Assembly: GCA_030704615.1 (NCBI GenBank)
Contig: CM060732.1
Location: forward strand, 35,319,053 to 35,383,052
Reading direction: 5' to 3'
DNA: 64,000 nt
Source of the DNA: Takakia lepidozioides
Lineage: Eukaryota; Streptophyta; Takakiopsida; Takakiales; Takakiaceae
Of the stretch, positions 22,932 through 33,206 are shown in pieces. Each line of letters starts with the position of its first letter. The first letter of the stretch is position 1. Under the pieces are notes generated by a model that had not been told where the DNA came from, made no database searches, and saw nothing but the letters and a program-made list of their open reading frames with translations. The position numbers and the translations under genes were made by a program.

Positions 22932-23455
22932 TTTGTCTTAGAGACAAATTATCGTTCAACATATTACACTATACTCCTTTGATTGGAGTTTGTTTATTTG
23001 TCATTTTTATTGAAAATTTCAGTGACATCCCGTGTACTTAGTTTGTTGTATGCTACATCGACAAAGCATCATCCCAAAAACACAAATTTATGTAGTTTTT
23101 TTTAGTTGTGCTTTTGCTGCACCATAAAAGGTAACCATAGAATTACACATGTTTAATTTGTTTTGTATTTTGAATTAAGATCCTTATGTAGTTAGTTTGT
23201 TTTAGTTGTTCTTTGCTACACCATACGAAAACTTATAAAATCTCTGGTTTTCCGTTTTTAATGGAGACCATGCGTATTTAACTTACCTTAAAAGACAATC
23301 ACAAAAAACATATAAGTTTATTTACTTCTGTTTTACTAATAAATTCCCTGGTTTTAGTTGAAAATTCTGAATATTCAGTATGACCAATCAGATCAGTTCA
23401 TCTAATTTTCCAGAAGAATAAAAAAATTAAAAAAAATTAATATATTTAAAAAAAA
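22932..23455. other. hAT 3' untranslated region, AT-rich
   Basis: AT-rich non-coding sequence after the transposase stop, leading into the right subterminal repeats. TTTAGTTGTGCTTTTGCTGCACC and TTTAGTTGTTCTTTGCTACACC (~23098 and ~23202) form a short internal duplication. Nothing else seen. Confidence 0.6.
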
Positions 23456-23647
23456 GAACCGGAACCTAACCGGAACCGGAGTTTTTTTTCCAGCAACTAA
23501 CCGGTAACCGGAACCGCCCCCATGTTAAAAAGTCAGAACCTGAACCGGACCGGAACCGCCTTAATAAAAAATAACCGGATCCGGATCCAGAACCGTCTCT
23601 TCAAAAATTTGTGGAACTGGAACCGAAGGTTCCTTCACAAAGGCAAG
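23456..23647. repeat. Right subterminal AACCGG repeats of the hAT element
   Basis: About eight AACCGGAACC/AACCGGTAACC-like motifs within 190 bp of the right end, mirroring those at the left end. Confidence 0.8.
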
Positions 23648-23662
23648 AACCGCCCAACACTG

Positions 23663-23670
23663 TTATGTAC
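23663..23670. repeat. hAT target-site duplication, right copy
   Basis: TTATGTAC, identical to 18104-18111. Confidence 0.93.
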
Positions 23671-24940
23671 CTTGTGAGTCCGAAGGAGGAATTAGGCAGC
23701 TGACTGCGTGCTACGATGAAACAAGGCTTGAGCTGGAGTTTACAAGACAATTGGTGAGAATGAGTAGGGCTGAGAATGGTAAATAGAGAATAGGAGCAGT
23801 CTCCTTCACATACATACAATAATTACATAGTTTGGCCATGACAGGGTGTTGTGGATGGTGTAGATTCTCAGGGGCTGAGAGTGTATCTACTATTTACAAG
23901 GGGCAACGGGCGAACCTGAATGGGCGAGAATGGTCGCTTTTCCTTTGAGTGGTGACAAACAGTAGGAACAGAGTATCCGCTGATTGCTGCAGCGCCGATT
24001 CCCAATCCGGTAAACTCCTGTATGGGAATGATTGCATGGGAATGATTGCATGGGAATGATCGCCACCCACCTGCCTTCATGGCGTGGCAGCCTCGCTGCC
24101 AAGTCCAGGACTGCGTATGAGATTTTGAGGGGGGCAAATGCCCATCGCACCCCATCGCACAATCTGTCAGTCCGTGGTGGGCAGCGAGGGTGGTCCTGGA
24201 GCACAACATTCTCCTTCGCAAAGTTGTAGTGGTCTAATTTGCCAGACATATTTTCCATTATACATGGACCAACCCGTGGCATCAAAGGCCAGAGAACACA
24301 TTTGAAGGGATTCATGTTATATATCATCCTCAACCTTGATAGTAACATGAATCCCTTCAAATTCTAGTGACTACCGAAGGTCGGAGACTAGTTTTAGCAT
24401 AGGGCAGGAATAGGGTGCCCTAATGCCACATCATCATCGTAATGCCACATCATCGTCATCTTTAGAACCTGCCCGGATTGCCCGAAACGGATTGCGACCA
24501 TTTTCATCCACATGGAATCATACGTGGATGAACTTAGATGGAGGTGACATCTGAATGGAAAATGTGGGCCCCGTTCTCCTCTACGCCAACAAGCGGTGCG
24601 TAAAAACGATTAAACCCCTGCACGCTAGAATTTTTGAAGTGCAAGGGAGGTCCAAGATTTTGGTGGCGCAAAGGATGTTCCCGCAAGTTGACTGCCCACG
24701 TGGCAGGTCGGGCGCTTGCCACGTACTTAATTTGCCAATGGCCATTATTCATCCAACGTGGCATTTCGCTATAAATCCAGAAACAAATTTTGCGGTGTAG
24801 TTCATTTCATTCGCCCAACACCCATTCAACATCTCGTAGTAGTCGAGAGCAGCTTGCTCGCCGCATAGCCACCTTCTGATTGGCCCTAAGGAGGCCGGCT
24901 ATGGACTAGGGCCGAAGCTGCAGGCGGTAACCCGTTGGCC
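23671..24940. other. Gene-poor stretch right of the hAT element
   Basis: A short coding-like stretch directly after the hAT duplication (23675-23755, containing CESEGGIRQLTACYDETRL) ends at a possible donor GTGAGA and is not recognised. Three copies of GCATGGGAATGATT lie at about 24020-24062. A 19-bp hairpin lies at 24301-24361. No gene could be supported. Confidence 0.4.
24301..24361. repeat. Perfect 19-bp inverted repeat (hairpin)
   Basis: TTTGAAGGGATTCATGTTA at 24301-24319 is exactly complementary to 24343-24361, with a 23-nt loop. There is no U-tract, and in a plant nuclear genome it is not a terminator. It could be a small foldback remnant or a small-RNA precursor. Confidence 0.9.
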
Positions 24941-24949
24941 TCGAGCCGG

Positions 24950-25672
24950 TTACCGGACATAACCGGTTTTTCGAAACATCGAGAGTGACAGTTCATCCAT
25001 GTGCAGCCCGGTTATCGATTCTCGATGTGACAGTCATCCATGTGCAGCCCGGTTATCGATTCTCGATGTGATAGTCATCCATGCGCAGCCCGGTTATCGA
25101 ATTTTTACATCCATGCACAGCCAAGGTTATCAAATCTTGTGAGGATTGCAGGTTACCGCCTGTAACCAGCGTCCAGTGAGCTAGTCGTTTGAAGACGCGT
25201 ACTCGAGATGCTTCGAAAAACCGGTTATGGACTAGGTAACCGGTTTTTCGAAACATCGAGAGTGACAGTTCATCCATGTGCAGCCCGGTTATCGATTCTC
25301 GATGTAATAGTCATCCATGCGCAGCCCGGTTATCGAATTTTTACATCCATGCACAGCCAAGGTTATCAAATCTTGTGAGGATTGCAGGTTACCGCCTGTA
25401 ACCAGCGTCCAGTGAGCCAGTCGTTTGAAGACGCGTACTCGAGATGCTTCGAAAAACCGGTTATGGACTAGGTAACCGGTTTTTCGAAACATCGAGAGTG
25501 ACAATTCATCCATGTGCAGCCCGGTTATCGATTCTCGATGTGACAGTCATCCATGCGCGGCCCGGTTATCGAAATTTTTACATCCATGCACAGCCAAGGT
25601 TATCAAATCTTGTGAGGATTGTAGGTTACCGCCTGTAACTAGCGTCCAGTGAGCCAGTCGTTTGAAGACACG
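24950..25672. repeat. Tandem array, three units of 236-277 bp, rich in palindromes
   Basis: The phrase AACCGGTTTTTCGAAACATC starts at about 24961, 25238 and 25474. The last two units are 236 bp apart and nearly identical. The first is about 41 bp longer because it holds an extra CCGGTTATCGATTCTCGATG subunit. At each junction, CTTCGAAAAACCGGTTA and its complement flank a 9-bp spacer, giving a stem of about 20 bp. The high identity suggests recent amplification. No coding function is evident. Confidence 0.9.
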
Positions 25673-25742
25673 TATAGGGAATTCCAAAAAGGCCTTGATG
25701 TGAAATGCATCGCAATTCACTTTATCACCCCCTAAAAGTGCG

Positions 25743-26625
25743 CAATTCAATTGAATTGCAAGGGCAATTCAATTGAACTAACCCTAATTTGCAATTCAAT
25801 TGAATTGCTGACTACAATTCAATTGAATTGTAATCTATAATTTTTAACTTATTTCTGTATATAATATATATATGTATATATTTAAATTATACATATATAC
25901 ATACACAGGTATAAGCTAAAAATACATGTTGCTTGTCTATTCTTGCTGTCCGTCTGTCAATCCTTTGCCCGTGGTAAGGCTTGAGCCCAAGATAAGCCTA
26001 AGGGAGAGCGAGAGAGGGGAAGTCACGAAGCGCTTGTAAAAGCGGGATTGTCTCTCTTTGTGGATGTTGGTGCCAATATATGTAAGAGTATCAACGTGTA
26101 AGAGTTTGATATATTAAACTTATATAGAACACACATCCCAACTTCAACATGATACCTTTGTAAGGGTATCCAAATTTTTGATAATTCTCAAGATGAACAT
26201 ACTTTTTGTTTTCTTTGTCATGGGCCAGATACTAGTGTTAGGGACATGGTGATGCAGGGGAAGCCTTTCATCAATTGTCAGGTTTGATTTTGTCTGTTTT
26301 TTTCGGAGCCAGCCATGTTTCTTTTGCCAGTGAATCACAGGAAGCTGCTGATCTGTCTCCGTCTCTGGCTCTCCCTTTCTCGCTGAGGGTGGTTTCACAA
26401 CTCCACAATTTCCTCAAGGGCACAAGAAAGAGGGCCAGCAAGAATAGACGGGCAACATGTATTTTTAGCTTATATTCTTATATGTGTATAAATATAATTT
26501 GAATATATACATGTACATATATATTATATATTATATACAAAAATAAGTTAAAAAATTATAGATTACAATTCAATTGAATTGCGAGTTGACAATTCAATTG
26601 AATCGTGTGCCGACAATTCAATTCG
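25743..26625. mobile_element. Foldback/MITE-like element with CAATTCAATTGAATTG ends
   Basis: The arms at about 25743-25948 and 26432-26625 are inverted copies of each other, roughly 200 bp each with small differences. The outermost part of each arm holds repeated 16-bp palindromes CAATTCAATTGAATTG: four on the left (some imperfect) and three on the right. An AT-rich part follows (TAATCTATAATTTTTAAC inward), then GCTAAAAATACATGTTGC. The roughly 480-bp centre holds no recognisable gene. I could not find a clean target duplication, so exact ends are uncertain. Confidence 0.75.
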
Positions 26626-26639
26626 ATGTGGGACAATGC

Positions 26640-27133
26640 TGGACCAATGCGATTAATGATTTACGACCTACCTGCTGTTACTTATATAGCGGGAAACAAG
26701 CTGAGCGAAACACAAAACTAGTGCAAATGATTGGTTTATCAGGTAGGTTGAAAGTGGGTAGGTCGGTAGCGGCTTGCAAGCTGCCCGCTACTGCTACGTC
26801 AGATAGTGCCTGCCCTGCTACCGTTAATAGTACATAGGGGCTCCGTTCGACAATTGTACGTGTAAAGGCCATGATTCATAAATGTGTTGGGCAGCAGAGA
26901 CAAACACAGAGAGAGAGCGGCGTGAATTGGAATTTGGGTGTAGGGCAGCGCTGCAACGGAACGGGCTCCACAGCATCGAACTTTATTACGTGGGCTGGTG
27001 GAGCCGCCTAGCAGGTTGAATGCTAAGTTAGGCTGCGATTCTTTACGCAGATATTCTGCTGCTTGTTGCCTGAGGGAAAGGATCGGGTTTTCTGTTGGAT
27101 TTTGATAGTCTAGAAGCATTCGAGTGCGGTGCA
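26640..27133. promoter_or_regulatory. Presumed UGT upstream region
   Basis: Non-coding sequence between the foldback element and the UGT start codon. A TATATA-like CTTATATAGCGGG lies at about 26683, 440 bp before the ATG, and is the only promoter-like motif I can point to. The position of transcription start is unknown. Confidence 0.3.
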
Positions 27134-30100
27134 ATGGTTGCGAAATCGTCGACTCTGTCTGGGTCGAATCGCGCTCATATAGTCGTTGTTCCGATCCCTG
27201 CTCCTGGCCACACTATCCCCTTCCTGCACCTCTCCAAGCAATTAGCCCTCCGCGACATCACCATCACGTTTGTAAGCAATGAACGACACATGCAGGAGCT
27301 GCAGCAGTCCAAAGATACCCACGCCATCTTGGGTGGCTCTGAGGGTCGTCGCTTCGACATTCGCTTTGTGGGCTTGAAAGATGATTTGCCTCCAGGGCGC
27401 TTGGCGTTTGCTGAGAAAACGACTGATGAGACGATGGGAAGACTCATGGAGGAATTGTTAAGCAAGATGATGGAATCACCCTGCAGCGATGATATCGCAG
27501 CTGGTTCAGCTCCTCCTCCTTGCTGCATTGTGTCGGACCTGTACGTGGGATGGACCCAGGATGTGGCCAACAAGTTTGGTATCCCTAGGCATATTTTCTA
27601 TCCTTCGCCTGCCGCCTGTATCGCCCTCATGCTTCAGGTACTATACTCAAGTCCTTATAGAAACCACAACGTTCGAAAGAACAGAGTTTGTTAATTTAAG
27701 AGTTCTTTGCGGTGCCTTGCGAAACTAATACCAAGAGAGCGATTTAAACCCAGCAGTCTTCTTCGATCATCACACCCACCACCAAGAGGAATAGAGATTC
27801 GCCTTCTTCTTTGTAGTTTCGGATCGACACCTTTCGAAGAGTAAGATTGCTTCTCATGACGTTGATAGCTATCATCATTCTCTGGAGCTGCTCCTAACCT
27901 TCCTGAACATCATTTAGTACCATCTGTGAAAGTGATACATCCCACATCGCCATGAATATTCTTGGTTTGCGGATAATTCCAGCTGTCTTTTGAATTACGT
28001 CGTTGGTCTGCTTTGACCTGGGGACCAGGTACCCACACTCCTATCTCAAGGCCATCTGCCCTGGACCTCAAGCAGCAGGTTGGATCTCATCTTCCTCCAT
28101 GGTCTTCCCCCGCTCCATCCTTTGGACCTGCCCTCCTCCTTTCTTGCACCAGAATTCAGCCTTCTTTACGAATTCATCATGCGCAATGCAAGACGTGTAT
28201 CAGAGGCTTCCATTATTGTGGTCAACACGTTTTCTGAATTAGAAGTGGAGGCTCTGGATGCCCTTCAAAATGAACTTCTCGGCACCAAGAATGTGCAGGT
28301 CAAAGCATTTCGCTGTTTGAGCACACAACCTGCACATGTGATTGAGGTTTTCTAAGGAGCTTTCTCATCATAGTGTCTATTTGCATATAAATTGTATGGG
28401 CATATTCTGCAACCCTCCTTAATGGAATCTTACCCATAAATATACAAATCTGGCAGGTGGAAAGTGTGCTTCCTGTTGGTCCGCTGTTACCTGCAGCATT
28501 TGCCTTCTCCAATGGAGCTAATGAAAAAGGGACCCTAGCCAATGGTATTACTACAAATGGAAGTAGAGCCACAGCGAATGGAACTCTCTCCCCTGGAACA
28601 GAACAGAGACACTCATGCCTACAGTGGCTTGACACCCAACCTCCTGCCTCAGTTGTTTACATCTCATTTGGAAGCATGGGGACCATCTCTGCCACTGAAG
28701 TCCTCGAGCTTGCACAAGGACTGGAAGCTAGTGGTAAAGGTTTCTTGTGGGTACTCCGACCCCCAGAAGCCCCCACTGCATTCCTAGCTTCGACTCCACC
28801 TCCTGCCACCTCTGAGTACCTTCCTCCAGGTGCAGCTTACACTACCCAAAAAAATGGGGAATAATTCACATGCATGAGGGATAGGATGCAGAATTGCAGC
28901 ATGGTCACAGTTTGGGATTTTTTCATAGCTTTGTTACATATGCTAGCTATTTGTGGGCAGGTACCCCAAGAACTACTAAAACTGTGTCGTACCCAGATTG
29001 TAATCAGCAGCTCCTCCCAATTTTTATGTTCCATGGGCTTCTCACAAACTGCCTGAGAATCAGTTGTTTTCCTCCACCGTGGTTGTTTCAATCCTGTGTA
29101 CATTTGTTGTGCTTGGATTTTTTCTCTCAGGATTTGACCTTCATACAAAGGAGCGGGGGTTAGTAGTATCAGGATGGGTACCTCAGCCGGAGGTGCTCTC
29201 ACACCCAGCAACTGGAGGCTTTCTGACACACTGTGGCTGGAACTCCATACTAGAAAGTGTTTCATCAGGTGTCCCATTGTTGACATGGCCGTTATTTGCA
29301 GAGCAAAGGATGAACTGCAGGTCAGTTGTTCCCATTTGTGCCATGTTATGTTTGTATTCAGTTGCACACTTGGGGAGGCCATAATATACTCATGGCCTTG
29401 TGGCAGACAGAGGGGGTACAGAGCGAGAAAGTACTCAGAAAATGTTGTTTGCCGCAGCCTTGTGGCCATAGACCCCATGCCCAGTTTGGGCAGAACAAGA
29501 GGGAACAGACACTACCTTTGTGAGGGGTCTCTCTCCAGTAGTGGGACTTACCTTGGTTTGAACAATTTCGGGGTTTCCAGATTTCCTCCAGAATGCCCTT
29601 CTCACAAGCATCAATCTGCTGTGTGTGAGCTGCAATTAGACCCCAGCAGGGCCAAGGCTTTGGGCTCAGCCTCGAGATTTTGAAAGTTGGTGAACAGAAG
29701 TACAGGTACTACGTTCTTGATGGTCCTGAAGAGGGTCGCTCTGTGATGAGAATATCCCCTACATTGTCTCTGAAAATGGATATCATCTCAGAGCCACCCG
29801 CACCTTGGGCATTGACAATCTCTCTTTCGTCCTTGCATCTGTTTCTGCTTCAAAGGTAGACTCCCTTCCCTAACTTTAAATTTCAGTCTAAGGCCGAGGT
29901 TACTTAGGCCCTTCAGATCACTCTTAAGGTCCTCAGCCGATGTCACAAACTAGAAACACCTTCAGGAAGGTTTTAGCCTAACTATGTTTTATTCAGACAT
30001 TCTTTGTGCTTCCATATGTCCTTGTACACTTCAGCCTCCAAATCAGCTTCATCTAGCAGGGTCCTGCCTCACATTCAGGTACTTGAAAATCTTCTGCCAG

Positions 30101-32060
30101 GACTTAGCCTGTTTAACAGGACAGTCTTGCTTCCAAGAGATTCATTCAATCACCCAAGGGTATCTGGTATTAGGCATGCGACCAACTGACCCCACCATCT
30201 GACCTTGAATTCATTGTTGAGAGCTCAAAGGTGGTATGTCTGAACAGGCCATGTTAGTTGCTCTAGAGCACGCTGACATGCTCGTTTTGAGCACCGAAAG
30301 CTGAATGGGTTCTACGTTCTAGCATGGTTGGAGTTGCCCTCCGACACAGCAGATGCGTAATCCAAGGTAGGCCTGATAACGTTGCAAAACATGGTCCTTT
30401 CCACTTCAGTATTAATCCCTATGCAGTCAAAAAATTGAGTGGGACCTCAAGCTTGCGTTTAGCTGTTTGAACCACGTTTTGTATATGCACCCTAGTTACA
30501 ACTGGAGGAAAAGTTAACACCAAGTTATGTGTAGGAAGGGAGCACATCTCTTCACTGCCCCATGCCCATTTGAGATCCCCTCCTCCGCTCCCATGACCAC
30601 CACCGCACCTTTACTAATATTGGCTTCCAGCCTCCACGGGTAAAAGCACCTCTTCACTGGTACCCCCTAGGCATGCAAAGTCATCCACAAACGTAAGAGC
30701 TGGTATGGTGGCATCGCTCACCTTTAACCCAAATCCTTCACTTTCCACATCTTCAAGGAACTGATTAATGAAAGCATTGAAGAGCAGTGGGGAGAGGGTA
30801 CAACCTTGAGGTACACCTTGGTCCATGTCGAAGTTATTAGGCTTCTGGCCATTGACAATAACACAACTTTTGGTGTTCACATACAGGTTGCGAGCCATCA
30901 TGCTCCACATCTTTCCCCTGACCCCAGAAGACCACAGTTGAAGCCACAGCCTGTTGCACCATACCGTGTCATTACATTTTTTCTTTTTTTCTTCCCTGCA
31001 TAGTCTGGCTTAGGGTGAAGATACGGTCGACGAAGAGATAGAATGTACTCATAAGACATTGTTTGCCGTAGCCTTGTGGCCATGGATGCCGCACCCAGTT
31101 TGGGCGGAACAAGAGGGAACAGATACAACCTTTGTGAGGGGCTCACTCCAGTAGTGGGACTTACCTTGATAAAGACAATTAGTTCGGGTTTTCCAGATAT
31201 CCCCTACAAAGCCCTTCACACAAGCATCAGCTTGTGCAGCAATTAGACCCCAACAGGGCCAGGGCTTTAGGCTCAGCCTCAAGATTTTCAAAGTTGGTGA
31301 AGAGAGGTGTGGGGGACAATGTTCTTCTTGATAGTCCTGAAGAGGGTCACTCTCTGGTGAGAATATTTGGGACAATGTATCAGAAAATGGGTATTTGTTG
31401 TCAGGCACATTGGGCCATTACATTCTCCCCTTCCCCTCTGCATCTGTTTATTGTTCAAAGGTAGGCTTCCTGCCCCAAGTTTAAATTTCAGTCTAGTGTC
31501 GAGGGTAGGTAGGTCCTTCAGATCATCCTTAAGGTCCTTTGCCCATGTCACAGACTGGAACAAGTTCAGGAAAGTTTTGTGCCTAACTTTCATCAATATA
31601 GGGAGGGAGACAGAGAGAGAGAATGGTGATTTCGTGTCCTGTTGAAACTTGAAAACCATGAAGTGTGAGTTGTCCATGTCACTAACGGGGTTGCTCCAGC
31701 CCCCAGTTGAATCAGAACTTGCAATGACCTACCTTCTTTCCAGGCTCTCTGGTAAATCAGCCCAAGTGGTGCACATATGGAAGAGATCTGCTCACCATCA
31801 AGGACGAAATCTTCTTTTTTTGCTGCAGATTTCTTGTGGATCAAGCAAAGGTAGCTGTTGAGCTTCACAAAGGATCTAATGGAATTGTTGATAAGGATGA
31901 AGTGGAGCAGGCTGTGAGAATCCTCTTTGGCAAGGAGGAAGGGAGATTTCTGAGACATAATATTTTGAAGCTAAGAAACTTGGCACACAATGCTGTTGCA
32001 GAGGGGGGATCCTCACATAGAAACCTCAAAACTTTTGTGGAAAAGATCAAAATGACCTAG
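27134..32060 (+). CDS. Family-1 UDP-glycosyltransferase, five exons, intact
   Basis: The exons 27134-27637, 28029-28298, 28457-28829, 29131-29320 and 31829-32060 join in frame across four GT-AG introns to 522 residues, the usual UGT length. The enzyme moves a sugar from UDP-sugar to a small acceptor in the cytosol. N-terminal half: [17 protein letters not shown] with the catalytic His at residue 26, then [16 protein letters not shown]-terminal half: [19 protein letters not shown] and the PSPG donor-binding box on exon 4, from [17 protein letters not shown] through [15 protein letters not shown] to PLFAEQ. The last exon continues [16 protein letters not shown], as in plant UGTs. An upstream in-frame TTG is not a plausible start, so I use the ATG at 27134. 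A linker around residues 275-315, rich in Asn, Gly and Thr, is longer than usual. The acceptor cannot be predicted. Intron 4 is 2.5 kb and contains LINE fragments in antisense. Confidence 0.93.
29427..30910 (-). mobile_element. LINE fragment with reverse transcriptase remnant, in UGT intron 4
   Basis: The minus strand at 30910-30614 encodes a non-LTR reverse transcriptase piece: [20 protein letters not shown] followed by ALTFVDDFA, the FxDD active-site motif. Further along the same strand, 29985-29427 matches 31590-31040 as a direct repeat, consistent with the LINE 3' end. It is 5'-truncated and broken, and lies antisense to the host gene. Confidence 0.8.
30971..31680 (-). mobile_element. Second LINE 3' fragment, in UGT intron 4
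   Basis: About 550 bp (31040-31590) repeats 29427-29985 in the same orientation with clear divergence. On the minus strand it encodes a zinc-binding C-terminal motif of the LINE type ([19 protein letters not shown]). A T-rich run at about 30974-30990 would be the poly(A) tail on the minus strand. It is a separate 5'-truncated insertion of the same family. Confidence 0.7.
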
Positions 32061-33206
32061 CCTTACATTACCTGTATTCTGGCCATCGGAGCTCAGTAGT
32101 GAGCAGGCACGGACAGCTTGCACCACATTACAAGTTCTTGAGACTTCAATAGAGAATCCTGTGGGGGACCTGCATTATAAATTGATTTGAACCTTCCCTC
32201 TCTTTGTCAGCAAAAAATGTGCAATTTGAGTTTAGAGTGTGAGAAGGTAGCGCCCTTTATCCATTGAACATGCACAAATAGGTACCATGGAGGAGAGATT
32301 GTACATGACTACCGCTAGCAGGCCGTTTGGCAGGTGCTAGCTGAGCATGTTGCATATCATGTGATGGGAAACATATCATACTTGTTGTATATGTCAAGTT
32401 GCAGCATATATGATGAAGTTTGTTTATTTTTTTATTGAAGACAGTTATGCAGAATGCAGCTAACACCATTTGACAGCATATGTCTAGCAAGGATTTCGGA
32501 AATCCTCCCCTTGAGAATTGTTTCAGAGAAAGATGGACTGTGCCTTTTGTATCCTTATGTGCTGCACGGTTCAATATGCCAGAGACACTCTTGAACATAA
32601 GGCAGGTCCTGAAAAGCCATGTTTTCTGTAGATTTGGAGGAGGCCAACTGCTGCTGCTACCATCTGCAAAGTGTATCATCTCTTCTCACAAGAAGGTTGC
32701 AAGCAACGGAACAAACAAAGAGCCTGTACGTGGAAAAATAGGGTCGCTCAGTTTGAGCCACCCCAGGTGATTCTGGGCTCAGATCCTGCTACCTTGATGT
32801 GTGTGGTATTGGGTCTGGTCCTGTATCTAGTAAATGAAAGGGGGTTAATTTCCCCCCTCCTCTTGCATGGAACTAACATTGAAGACTTTACACAAGGTAG
32901 CGTGTTCCAACAATTCCCAAATATATCAGGGTTGTAGACTTTGTACAGAAAACTTCTAAGACAAATGTCATAGTTCATATTCTATGTAGATCTGTGTACC
33001 CACTATAGCATGCACATAGGCCCAGCTTCATTTGGAGACCACAATCGACTAATTGCATTTCACAAGCCATAACCACTCTGACATTGCCAAAGTTAATCAT
33101 CATATCCCCTCCATCTTCCTTTGTTCATCACATTTTGTGACGAAGAAGTGACAGTAAGATCCCAGACTCACATCATATCATCAACTGGTGTAGATTATCT
33201 TGTCAT
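32061..33206. other. Intergenic region between UGT and F-box genes, with a SINE-like piece
   Basis: The 3' ends of two convergent genes meet here. The part at 32739-32850 resembles a tRNA-derived SINE also seen at 40682-40830. No gene seen. Confidence 0.5.
32739..32850 (+). mobile_element. SINE-like repeat, family 1, copy 1
   Basis: TCGCTCAGTTTGAGCCACC is followed by TGGGCTCAGATCCTGCTACC and, further on, GGGTCTGGT. The box B-like part (GGGTTCAAATCCTGCT in the copy at 40740) is typical of tRNA-derived SINEs. Copy 1 is degenerate. Confidence 0.45.

Larger units (their letters stand above)
18112..23662 (+). mobile_element. hAT element, 5.55 kb, with internal tandem array
   Basis: The ends are 15-bp perfect inverted repeats CAGTGTTGGGCGGTT (18112-18126 and, inverted, 23648-23662), flanked by a perfect 8-bp duplication. 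AACCGGAACC-type repeats cluster inside both ends. It carries a BED-finger hAT transposase gene on the plus strand (20585-22931) and, 5' of it, an 11-copy tandem array. The gene contains frameshifts and a stop, so this copy is probably non-autonomous now. Confidence 0.94.

Noticed and set aside
18485-25672. CRISPR-like spacing of repeats
   Set aside because: Units are long, diverged throughout and lack unique spacers between constant repeats; the genome is eukaryotic.
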